Source of the DNA: JASFRI01 sp050115015
Lineage (GTDB): Bacteria; Acidobacteriota; Polarisedimenticolia; CBDVAL01
Assembly (NCBI GenBank): GCA_050115015.1
Contig: JASFRI010000296.1
Coordinates: 1 to 5,551, forward strand
Reading direction: 5' to 3'
DNA: 5,551 nucleotides
The notes under the pieces are model-generated. The model was not told the DNA's origin, made no database searches, and was given only the letters and a program-made list of their open reading frames with translations. The stretch's first letter is position 1, and each line of letters opens with the position of its first letter. Shown in pieces: positions 1-4,818 of this stretch. The position numbers and the translations under genes were made by a program.

Positions 1-957
1 GACGAGGGGGACGAGCTTCCCACCGGCCTGGCCATAGCGACGAGCAACGATCAGGCGCTGCGCGCCATCGGCCCGGACACCGCGGTGGGCGGCACCGCCT
101 GGCTCTGGTCCCGGGACGATGCCGCCGGCACCCTCGACACGCTCATCGTCGACGAAGCCGGTCAGATGTCCCTGGCCCAGGTGCTCGCCGTGAGCCGCGC
201 CGCCCGGAACCTGATCCTGCTCGGCGACCCGCAGCAACTCCAGCAACCGCAGCAGGGAACGCACCCCGAGGGCGCCGACGCTGCAGCGCTCCTGCACATT
301 CTCGGCGGTGGGAAGACCATCGCCGACGATCGCGGCCTGTTCCTCGACGAGACCTGGCGGCTCGCCCCTCCCATCGCCGCCTTCACCTCGGAGCTCTACT
401 ACGAGGGCAGGCTACTGGCCCACGCGGGCCTCGACCGGCAGGAGATCCTCGGCAACTCCCCCTTCGCCGGCTCCGGCCTGTTCGTCGTGCCGGTGGCCCA
501 CGAGGGGAACCAGTCGAGCTCACCGGAGGAGGTGGACGCCATCGACGCCATCGTCGACAGCCTGCTCGGCTCCGGCCTCGAGTGGCGCGACCGCGACGGC
601 GTCGTCCGCCCGCTGGAGCCGGGCGACATCCTGATCGTCTCGCCCTACAACGCCCAGGTGTTCGCCTTGCAGGAGCGCCGGCCCACCATGCGGATCGGCA
701 CCGTGGATCGGTTCCAGGGCCAGGAGGCTCCCATCGTGATCTACTCGATGGCGGTCTCCGCCCCGGAGGACGCCCCCCGGGGCATGAGCTTCCTCTACGA
801 GCCCAACCGCTTCAACGTCGCCACCAGCCGCGCGAAGTGCGCCGTCATCCTGGTGGCCAGCCCCCGCCTCTTCGAGCCCGACTGCCAGAGCGTCGCCCAG
901 ATGCGCATGGCCAACGGCATCGCCCGCTTCGTCGAGCTCGGCCACCCCTCCCCCTGA
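1..957 (+). CDS. C-terminal helicase part of a TM0106-type RecB-like nuclease/SF1 helicase (5' truncated)
   Basis: The reading frame is open from base 1 to a TGA at 955-957, giving the last 318 residues; the true start lies left of the window. Superfamily 1B (Upf1/Dna2-like) helicase motifs are visible in order: the Walker B box VDEAGQ at about residues 50-55, motif III GDPQQLQQPQQG at 75-86, ETWR at 117-120, SPYNAQ at 214-219, motif V TVDRFQGQE at 234-242 and motif VI NVATSRAK with its arginine finger at 272-279. The DEAGQMSLAQVLA...GDPQQLQQPQQG arrangement is typical of the TM0106 family, in which a RecB-like PD-(D/E)XK nuclease precedes the helicase. The Walker A loop and any nuclease domain would be off the left edge, so the fusion is inferred. 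The likely role is ATP-driven DNA or RNA unwinding coupled to cleavage in the cytoplasm; the exact substrate is not known to me. No hairpin terminator follows directly, but the inverted-repeat element 60 bp downstream could stop transcription. Helicase assignment is firm; the family name is likely. Confidence 0.9.
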   Translation, partial: DEGDELPTGLAIATSNDQALRAIGPDTAVGGTAWLWSRDDAAGTLDTLIVDEAGQMSLAQVLAVSRAARNLILLGDPQQLQQPQQGTHPEGADAAALLHILGGGKTIADDRGLFLDETWRLAPPIAAFTSELYYEGRLLAHAGLDRQEILGNSPFAGSGLFVVPVAHEGNQSSSPEEVDAIDAIVDSLLGSGLEWRDRDGVVRPLEPGDILIVSPYNAQVFALQERRPTMRIGTVDRFQGQEAPIVIYSMAVSAPEDAPRGMSFLYEPNRFNVATSRAKCAVILVASPRLFEPDCQSVAQMRMANGIARFVELGHPSP

Positions 958-1016
958 CCCGTCCTCACCTCGGCTAACCTCCACCAACCATCCCCCTCCC
1001 TCCAAACGACTTAAGG

Positions 1017-1170
1017 CAGGGTCAGACCTGAAGTGTGCAGCCCCGATATCGCCTGCGCCAAAAGGCATCTCGGCCGAGGGGTCTGATCTGGCTAACTTCG
1101 AGCTTTCGTTTCGCTGAAAATCCCTCTTGGACAGAGGTTTTCGGGGCTGCACATTTCAGGTCTGACCCTG
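1017..1170. repeat. Inverted-repeat element with 30-bp arms, no gene inside (MITE/REP-like)
   Basis: The arms 1017-1046 and 1141-1170 are inverted copies matching at 29 of 30 positions. The single difference (1033 G against 1154 T) would still form a G-U pair in RNA. Each arm begins CAGGGTCAGACCTGAA and ends GCAGCCCCGA. The 94-bp interior has no credible gene but carries a perfect 10-bp palindrome CTCGGCCGAG (1069-1078), a small hairpin (1123-1127 with 1133-1137) and a degenerate copy of the arm tip near 1079-1091 (GGGTCTGATCTGG). The interior is less GC-rich than the neighbouring genes. No target-site duplication is evident. From memory, ends of the GGGTCAGACC type occur beside Y1 (IS200-like/REP-associated) transposases, so a non-autonomous element mobilised in trans is the favoured reading. 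The alternative is a bidirectional terminator for the convergent genes on either side. Confidence 0.8.
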
Positions 1171-1172
1171 TC

Positions 1173-1505
1173 CTGGTGGTGCGGAGATTGTGGCTGCTCG
1201 GTCCGGGAGGGCCGTGGCCGGACCGGCTGCAGGCGATGCCGAGGTTGCGCAACGCCCGGCCCCTCGGCAACGACAGTTCGTGGGAGTGTCCGGCCGAACA
1301 GCTGTCCCGGTGGGGGGGCGGTGCCTCGGCGCTGGAACGACAAGCGGTGCACCACCATGGGAGCCTCGCCTGGCGACGGTCGGAGAGCTGGAGTTGCGTC
1401 CGGGAGGGAGGCCAGGAGGAGGCCGGAGGAAGGCCGGGGAGGCGAGAGAGGCTGCCTGCCCCGGATCGGGGGCAGGCAGCAGTGGGTGCGCCGGGAGAGT
1501 CGCGG
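1173..1505. other. Non-coding stretch between convergent genes
   Basis: No gene could be supported on either strand in these 333 bases; open frames here are short or run antisense into neighbours, and none has a Shine-Dalgarno plus recognisable product. It holds several inverted repeats: an 8-bp perfect stem CGGTCCGG/CCGGACCG (1199-1206 with 1218-1225), and an 8-bp stem TGCCGAGG/CCTCGGCA (1237-1244 with 1262-1269) that encloses the palindrome TTGCGCAA (1245-1252). A purine-rich, GGAGG-like degenerate repeat tract runs from about 1407 to 1450, followed by the strong hairpin annotated separately. Confidence 0.6.
1451..1480 (-). terminator. Strong hairpin, probable terminator of the DUF4097 gene
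   Basis: A perfect 12-bp GC-rich stem (GCTGCCTGCCCC with GGGGCAGGCAGC) closes a 6-nt loop, 25 bp past the TAG of the minus-strand gene ending at 1506. On the minus strand the stem is followed by CTCTCTCGCC rather than a clean T run, so it is not a textbook intrinsic terminator. It may act as an mRNA 3'-end stabiliser or a weak terminator. Confidence 0.55.
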
Positions 1506-2465
1506 CTACCTGCGGACCACCACGTTCCCGGAGGCGGTCTCCAGCGTCAGCTCCGGACCTCCGGAGCCGAAGTCGACGCGCTTCTCCATGTAGTCCCGGT
1601 CGTGCTTGCGGAACGTGCGCTCGGACGTGTACTGGAAGGGAGTGCGGATCTCCCCCTTCTTCGCGTCGGCGATCAAGATCAGCGTGTAGTTGCCGCCGAG
1701 CTTCCCGGCGTCAAGGACGACATCGCCGGACGCCGAGGTGGCGGACAGGCCCGACGAAGGCAGCTGGTCGAGGGACAGCGAGACGTCCCCGGAGGCCGAG
1801 CTGAAGCGGCTGCCGTCCTGGACGGTGCTGTCGCTGATGATGACGTCGCCGCTGGCGGAGGTCAGGTTCAGCACGCCGCGGCTGCGCTTCACCCTGACAT
1901 CACCGGATGCGGTGGTCAGGGTCACGTCCTCCTCCACGTCGACCTGGTCGAGCTTGACGTCGCCGCTGGCGGTGGTGAACTGCGCGCCGCGCCGCAGCGT
2001 CATGTTCCCGAGGATGAAGTCGCCGCTGGCGGTCTTCAGCTCCGAGTCCGCCGCCAGCTCGACACGGTCCAGCTCGATGTCGCCGCTGGCGCTGTGGAAG
2101 TCGATGTCGAGGGAGACATCCTCCGCATCCAGATCGCCGGACGCCGTCTGGATCTGCACCGCCGTGCCGGGGCCGGACAGGTAGAACGTCCAGGTGACGT
2201 CACCCGAGGCGCTGCCGCCGCTCCAGTCCTCCTGGAGCCGCAGCGTGGAACCGTCCTGCTCGACGTTCGCCTGGAAGGCGCTCGACGGCCGGACGTCCGC
2301 CCGCAGCTCGACGCGGTTGCCGCCGGGGCGGATGACGACGTCGCCGGAGACACCTTCCAGAACGATCCGGTCGACACCGCCCAGGTCCCACTCCTGCGCC
2401 GCGACCAGCGTCACGGAGGCGGCCAGGACCGCCAGGATGATCGATATCTGCCTGAAAAGACGCAT
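1506..2465 (-). CDS. Exported DUF4097-family beta-strand repeat protein
   Basis: This 319-residue protein begins with a signal peptide: basic MRLFRQ, a hydrophobic stretch to about residue 21, and a VAA/QE cleavage site after residue 23. There is no lipobox cysteine, so it is predicted to be periplasmic, secreted or surface-exposed rather than a lipoprotein. The mature part is built from repeats centred on [ST]ASGD followed by an alternating hydrophobic strand. The conserved serine falls at residues 87, 109, 127, 147, 167, 187, 205, 225 and 246, with a diverged VSGDV at 40 and a last TASGN at 312. This matches DUF4097 (putative adhesin), thought to form a stacked beta solenoid; its biochemical role is unknown. 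A 66-residue gap before the last repeat (about 249-308) contains a charged segment rich in K, R and D. GGGAGG at 2474-2479 lies 8 nt before the ATG and supports this start. It is 151 bp downstream of the flavodoxin gene on the same strand, so co-transcription is possible but not shown. Confidence 0.9.
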   Translation of the reverse strand: MRLFRQISIILAVLAASVTLVAAQEWDLGGVDRIVLEGVSGDVVIRPGGNRVELRADVRPSSAFQANVEQDGSTLRLQEDWSGGSASGDVTWTFYLSGPGTAVQIQTASGDLDAEDVSLDIDFHSASGDIELDRVELAADSELKTASGDFILGNMTLRRGAQFTTASGDVKLDQVDVEEDVTLTTASGDVRVKRSRGVLNLTSASGDVIISDSTVQDGSRFSSASGDVSLSLDQLPSSGLSATSASGDVVLDAGKLGGNYTLILIADAKKGEIRTPFQYTSERTFRKHDRDYMEKRVDFGSGGPELTLETASGNVVVRR

Positions 2466-2616
2466 GTTTCTCTCCTCCCACCGCCTTGCCGACGGTCCTC
2501 GATCCGGGGGCTCCCGAGCCGGTCCGGGGCCTTCCTCCCACTAGAACCCCGGCGGGCACCGGTTGGTTGCATCGCAGGACCTCCTCTCCGAACTCCGGCC
2601 GGGTCGCCGCTCGGAG

Positions 2617-3201
2617 CTATCCCTGCATCCGCAGCGCCACTTCCGCCAAGCGCTGGCCGTAGAGCGCCGCCGTCTCCAGGTCCCCCTTTGACGGCGCGAC
2701 GTCCGGGCCGCACTCGAAGCTCGAGGCCATCGGTCCGACGAAGGAGCCGCTGCGGTTGTGCGCGTCCGGTCCGGGGCCATGGATCGTCTTCACCGCGGCA
2801 CGGTCGTTCTGGGACGGTAGCATGCCGAGGCTGACCCAGATCATCCCCTGCTGCATCGCGAAGTAGAACATGTCGCTCAGCGTGCTCAGCTTGTCGCCGG
2901 ACAGCGAGCCGGAGTTCGTGAAGCCACCGGCGAGCTTGTCCTCCCAGGCCTGCACGGCCCACTTCTTCGCCGCGACCTCGAAGAACCGCTTCATCTCCGC
3001 CGACAGGCTGCCCATGTAGGTGGGCGCGCCGAAGACGATGGCATCCGCGGCGTCGAGCTGGTCGAGCCGGTCCGCCGCCTCGTCGGTGGTCAGCAGCATC
3101 GCCTCGACACTCTCGACCGCCGCCGCGCCTCGATGCACCGCCTCTGCCTGCCGCTTCGTATGCCCGGATCCCGAGTGGTACACCACGCATACCTTCTTCA
3201 T
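2617..3201 (-). CDS. WrbA/flavodoxin-like FMN-dependent NAD(P)H oxidoreductase
   Basis: This 194-residue cytoplasmic protein has a flavodoxin fold. The N terminus is a beta strand (MKKVCVVYH) running into the FMN-phosphate loop HSGSGHT (residues 9-15). A second FMN-binding turn is GAPTYMGSLSAEMKRFFE (58-75), and a third is NSGSLSGDK (96-104), equivalent to the T-S-T-G-x-x-G-G segment of WrbA. The length is close to WrbA (about 198 residues). The family binds FMN and typically reduces quinones or transfers electrons using NAD(P)H. The specific substrate cannot be told, and the sequence is not close enough to name it wrbA. The loop around residues 143-168 (GPGPDAHNRSGSF...FECGPD) is the most divergent part. 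GGGAGG at 3207-3212, 5 nt before the ATG, fixes the start. The 3' intergenic region (2466-2616) shows only weak inverted repeats and no clear terminator. Upstream lies the 234-bp palindromic element, so the promoter is either inside it or in the 63 bp between it and the gene. Confidence 0.85.
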   Translation of the reverse strand: MKKVCVVYHSGSGHTKRQAEAVHRGAAAVESVEAMLLTTDEAADRLDQLDAADAIVFGAPTYMGSLSAEMKRFFEVAAKKWAVQAWEDKLAGGFTNSGSLSGDKLSTLSDMFYFAMQQGMIWVSLGMLPSQNDRAAVKTIHGPGPDAHNRSGSFVGPMASSFECGPDVAPSKGDLETAALYGQRLAEVALRMQG

Positions 3202-3329
3202 CGTTTCCTCCCGTTTGAGTTGCGGTTTCGGGGTCGGCGGTTCGGCGGCGGTTGGGGGCAGTTGGGGTCGGACCGTACCAACTAGCCAGGAAAACAGACT
3301 TTAGTTGGCTTTTTGCCCCTCGAAACCAG

Positions 3330-3369
3330 CTTAGAGCCGCCTTTTTGACCCTGAAATGGGCCCTCTAAG
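3330..3369. repeat. 40-bp hairpin unit A
   Basis: An outer 7-bp perfect stem CTTAGAG/CTCTAAG (3330-3336 with 3363-3369) surrounds a 3-by-3 internal loop and an inner stem of six positions (3340-3345 with 3354-3359) that has one T-T mismatch. The terminal loop is 8 nt (TGACCCTG). Unit B downstream has the same geometry. A partial third relative (GCTTTTTGCCCC...GAAA at 3308-3325) lies immediately upstream and shares its right arm with the left arm of this unit. Confidence 0.65.
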
Positions 3370-3393
3370 GAGCCCCGCAAGACAGCCACCGCG

Positions 3394-3433
3394 CTTAGAA
3401 GCCCCATTTCTGGGGTCAAATGGCCGTTCTAAG
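3394..3433. repeat. 40-bp hairpin unit B
   Basis: An outer 7-bp perfect stem CTTAGAA/TTCTAAG (3394-3400 with 3427-3433) is followed by a 3-by-3 internal loop, a perfect 6-bp inner stem CCATTT/AAATGG (3404-3409 with 3418-3423) and an 8-nt loop CTGGGGTC. It is exactly as long as unit A, and the seventh outer pair differs in a compensating way (G-C in A, A-T in B). The loop region GGGTCAA is complementary to TTGACCC of unit A over 7 nt. Confidence 0.65.
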
Positions 3434-3494
3434 GCCATTCAGCCCCCCCGTGTTTTCCACAAACAGCCCAGAATCAACGGCTTCCCACGGTCCG

Positions 3495-3524
3495 ACCCGA
3501 TTCCACCCGATTCAACCCGATTCC
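3495..3524. repeat. Tandem 10-bp repeat, three copies
   Basis: ACCCGATTCC, ACCCGATTCA and ACCCGATTCC follow each other without gaps. The array starts inside the right terminal repeat of the palindromic element and ends 4 bp from the stop codon of the pirin gene. The 10-bp period is close to one turn of the helix. It could be a protein-binding array or simple slippage expansion; no matching array is seen at the left end of the element. Confidence 0.8.
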
Positions 3525-3528
3525 AGGA

Positions 3529-4227
3529 TCAGGCGAGGTCGAAGAGGAGGGCCTCGGTGTCCGTCGTCGCGGTGAGGGTCACCGCGGACTCGGCGCTGAT
3601 CGCGGCGCCGTCGCCGGCGTGCAGATCGTGTCCGTCGAGCGAGAGGTCGCCGCGGATCACCTGGACCCAGGCGTGCCGGCCCGGCGGTAGCTCGTGCCGG
3701 ACGCCCTCCCCTGCCCCGAGCACCGTGGCGAACAGCTCCACATCCTGGTGGATCGCCAGCGCGCCGTTCTGCGGCGCACGGGAGGCAATCCGGCGAAGGC
3801 GGCCGCGCTTGTCCTCCTCGGAGACGTTCGTCTCCTCGTAGCCGGGGCCCAGCCCCCGCCGATCCGGGAGGACCCAGATCTGCAGGAAGTGCACGGGCTC
3901 CTCGAGGGACGGGTTCATCTCGGAATGCCGGACGCCGGTGCCCGCGGTCATGCGCTGCACGTCGCCGGCGGTCAGCACCGATCCGTTCCCCATGCTGTCC
4001 TTGTGGGCCAGACTCCCCGAGACCACGTAGGAGATGATCTCCATGTCCCGGTGGTGGTGGGGCCCGAACCCGGTCCCCGGGCGGACACGGTCCTCGTTGA
4101 TCACGCGCAGGGCGCGGAAGCCCATCTGGTCCGGGTCGTGGTAGTCCGCGAAGGAGAACGTGTGGCGGGAGTCCAGCCAGCCGTGATCGGCGTGGCCCCG
4201 CTCGCTGGATCGTCGAACCTGGATCAT
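3529..4227 (-). CDS. Pirin family protein (YhhW-like cupin, possible quercetin 2,3-dioxygenase)
   Basis: This 232-residue bicupin is the same size as E. coli YhhW (231). It opens with IQVRRSSERGHADHGWLDSR, followed by HTFSFADYHDPDQMGFRAL, both hallmarks of the family. The N-terminal cupin holds the metal ligands at the canonical positions His57, His59, His101 and Glu103 (GPHHH and GVRHSE). The second cupin retains the HQDVEL and PGRHAWVQVIRGDL segments but no metal set, as usual. YhhW-type pirins bind a divalent metal and can cleave the flavonol quercetin with O2; the physiological substrate is generally unknown, so enzyme activity is an inference. The frame stays open to an ATG at 4368, but I start at 4227 because AGGGAGG (4233-4239) lies 5 nt upstream and family homology begins exactly there; the extra 47 codons would cross AT-rich control DNA. 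It is divergent from the XylR/DmpR-type sensor gene and has a candidate sigma-54 promoter directly upstream. Confidence 0.93.
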   Translation of the reverse strand: MIQVRRSSERGHADHGWLDSRHTFSFADYHDPDQMGFRALRVINEDRVRPGTGFGPHHHRDMEIISYVVSGSLAHKDSMGNGSVLTAGDVQRMTAGTGVRHSEMNPSLEEPVHFLQIWVLPDRRGLGPGYEETNVSEEDKRGRLRRIASRAPQNGALAIHQDVELFATVLGAGEGVRHELPPGRHAWVQVIRGDLSLDGHDLHAGDGAAISAESAVTLTATTDTEALLFDLA

Positions 4228-4232
4228 GGGAA

Positions 4233-4239
4233 CCTCCCT
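4233..4239 (-). promoter_or_regulatory. Shine-Dalgarno that fixes the pirin start
   Basis: AGGGAGG on the minus strand lies 5 nt before the ATG at 4225-4227. The in-frame ATG eight codons further upstream (4249-4251) has only GGGGATCGCGG before it, and the one at 4368 has no purine-rich site, so 4227 is preferred. The same GGGAGG core precedes the other two minus-strand genes. Confidence 0.8.
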
Positions 4240-4266
4240 TTCACTTGCCATCCGCGATCCCCTGAT

Positions 4267-4282
4267 ATCAAAGCCCGTACCA
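4267..4282 (-). promoter_or_regulatory. Candidate sigma-54 (-24/-12) promoter for the pirin gene
   Basis: On the minus strand the sequence TGGTACGGGCTTTGAT fits TGGCACG-N4-TTGCW at 10 of 12 defined positions with exact spacing. The deviations are T for C in the -24 box and, more seriously, A for C in the normally invariant GC of the -12 box. It would start transcription near 4256, about 17 nt before the Shine-Dalgarno, which is a natural 5' leader. Its plausibility is raised by the divergent gene for a sigma-54-type activator sensor. A sigma-70-like alternative lies upstream. Confidence 0.4.
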
Positions 4283-4309
4283 CCCAGACGAGACCAGGTG
4301 GAAAATCCG

Positions 4310-4322
4310 TAAATAATTGTTC
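4310..4322 (-). promoter_or_regulatory. IHF-like sequence
   Basis: The minus strand reads GAACAATTATTTA, matching WATCAANNNNTTR except at two positions and keeping the CAA-N4-TTR core. It lies in an AT-rich tract between the dyad at 4362-4385 and the candidate sigma-54 promoter, where a DNA-bending site is usual. Such matches are frequent by chance in AT-rich DNA. Confidence 0.25.
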
Positions 4323-4349
4323 TATATAGAGATCGACTTCTCATCACAA
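4321..4349 (-). promoter_or_regulatory. Alternative sigma-70-like promoter for the pirin gene
   Basis: On the minus strand TTGTGA (4344-4349) and TATAGA (4321-4326) are separated by exactly 17 bp; each matches the consensus at four of six positions. The -10 lies in the perfect palindrome TCTATATAGA (4321-4330). This would give an untranslated leader of roughly 85 nt. It competes with the sigma-54 reading or could provide basal expression. Confidence 0.3.
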
Positions 4350-4361
4350 AGAAATAGGTTC

Positions 4362-4385
4362 GTTTCAAGACGTTTCACTTGAAAC
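4362..4385. promoter_or_regulatory. 8-8-8 dyad, possible upstream activator or operator site
   Basis: GTTTCAAG (4362-4369), an 8-bp spacer, then CTTGAAAC (4378-4385) form a perfect dyad. The spacer holds another GTTTC (4372-4376), a 10-bp direct repeat of the first, and GTTTC recurs at 4392-4396. The dyad would lie about 106-129 bp upstream of the predicted sigma-54 start, a normal distance for an enhancer-binding activator. It does not match the half-site order of the XylR/DmpR sites I remember, so the binding protein is unassigned. On the plus strand a good -10 (TATTAT, 4386-4391) directly follows, so it could equally be an operator controlling the sensor gene. Confidence 0.45.
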
Positions 4386-4818
4386 TATTATGTTTCTATG
4401 CAATGTTCCACATAAAGAAGGCCCAGGGACGTGGCACACCTGGGGCAGCGGAGGCGGACTGGCGCAACCGCCCGGCACCGTGTCCCCCGAAAGGAAAGGG
4501 AGTCACGCACGGGGTTTCCGCGGTCGTGGGCCCGCTCTCGGGAAGAGGCGTTCGCAGTGGAGCGGGACGCCCGCGACAGCCCAGCCCCGTCGGGATGGTG
4601 ACCGCGGGTGCCGGGACGCCGGGAACGGAGCTTCACTTTCGGGCCGAGGTCGACGTCCCTTTCGTGAGGAGACGGAACTTCGTCGACCCACAAGCCGCGC
4701 ATCCCGGTGAATTCCACGATCAGGGACCTCGCCGCCAGACCCCTCGAGGGTTCTCACGCGCGGGACGGGCTCGGGTGACCCGCTGACGTCCACGTCTCAC
4801 CAGAACAAGGAGACACCG
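4386..4818. other. Long non-coding leader upstream of the sensor gene
   Basis: These 433 bases contain open frames on both strands, but none shows a start signal or a recognisable, conserved-looking product. The first 35 bases are AT-rich and contain TATTAT, a plausible plus-strand -10; the rest is GC-rich. TGGCACACCTGGGGC (4432-4446, +) has a perfect -24 box and retains the GC of a -12 box, but lacks the TT, so it is only a weak sigma-54 candidate. A perfect 8-bp stem GGTCGACG/CGTCGACC (4648-4655 with 4681-4688) encloses a further imperfect stem. If transcription starts near 4398, the sensor mRNA has a leader of about 420 nt. Confidence 0.5.
4807..4812 (+). promoter_or_regulatory. Shine-Dalgarno of the sensor gene
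   Basis: AAGGAG lies 6 nt before the ATG at 4819-4821 and sets the start of a gene whose end is outside the window. Confidence 0.75.

Larger units (their letters stand above)
3265..3498. repeat. 234-bp imperfect palindromic element with 12-bp terminal inverted repeats
   Basis: The ends are perfect 12-bp inverted repeats: GGGTCGGACCGT at 3265-3276 and its complement at 3487-3498. Inside, two 40-bp blocks (3330-3369 and 3394-3433) are inverted copies of each other at 31 of 40 positions. Both pairs have the same centre, between 3381 and 3382, so the whole segment is one concentric palindrome. A third inverted pair, GGAAAACA (3289-3296) with TGTTTTCC (3451-3458), is shifted by 16 bp. Near the left end AGTTGG/CCAACT brackets the terminal repeat (3260-3265, 3278-3283), and CCAACTA/TAGTTGG forms another dyad (3278-3284, 3302-3308). 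The element is visibly less GC-rich than the flanking genes, carries no gene and fills most of the space between the pirin and flavodoxin genes. It could be a non-autonomous mobile element, a REP/BIME-like repeat, or a structured leader or terminator RNA. Confidence 0.7.

Noticed and set aside
520..1152. Minus-strand open frame opposite the helicase end
   Set aside because: It is antisense to conserved helicase motifs V and VI, begins within the right part of the inverted-repeat element and resembles no protein family.
1800..2140. Regular 60-bp repeats resembling a CRISPR or minisatellite array
   Set aside because: They are codons of the [ST]ASGD protein repeats in an intact gene, with diverged third positions and no spacer-repeat structure.
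2587..2616. Possible terminator just after the flavodoxin gene
   Set aside because: The stem CTCCG/CGGAG (2593-2597 with 2612-2616) is only 5 bp, competes with an overlapping pairing and has no T run.
1035..2834. Plus-strand open frame of 599 codons antisense to the DUF4097 gene
   Set aside because: It runs across the inverted-repeat element and opposite a well-supported signal-peptide protein. Its translation is low-complexity R, G, A and P with no family resemblance, as expected from high GC.
4228..4368. N-terminal extension of the pirin to the ATG at 4368
   Set aside because: Family homology begins at the ATG at 4227 with a strong Shine-Dalgarno; the extension crosses AT-rich promoter-like DNA.
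4503..4514. TCACGCACGGGG resembling the start of a c-di-GMP (GEMM-I) riboswitch
   Set aside because: The following conserved AAACC, GNRA loop and receptor segments are not present in the right places; only a short string matches.
4379..4786. Plus-strand open frame of 135 codons in the leader
   Set aside because: It starts with TTG inside the dyad, lacks a Shine-Dalgarno and has no conserved-looking features.
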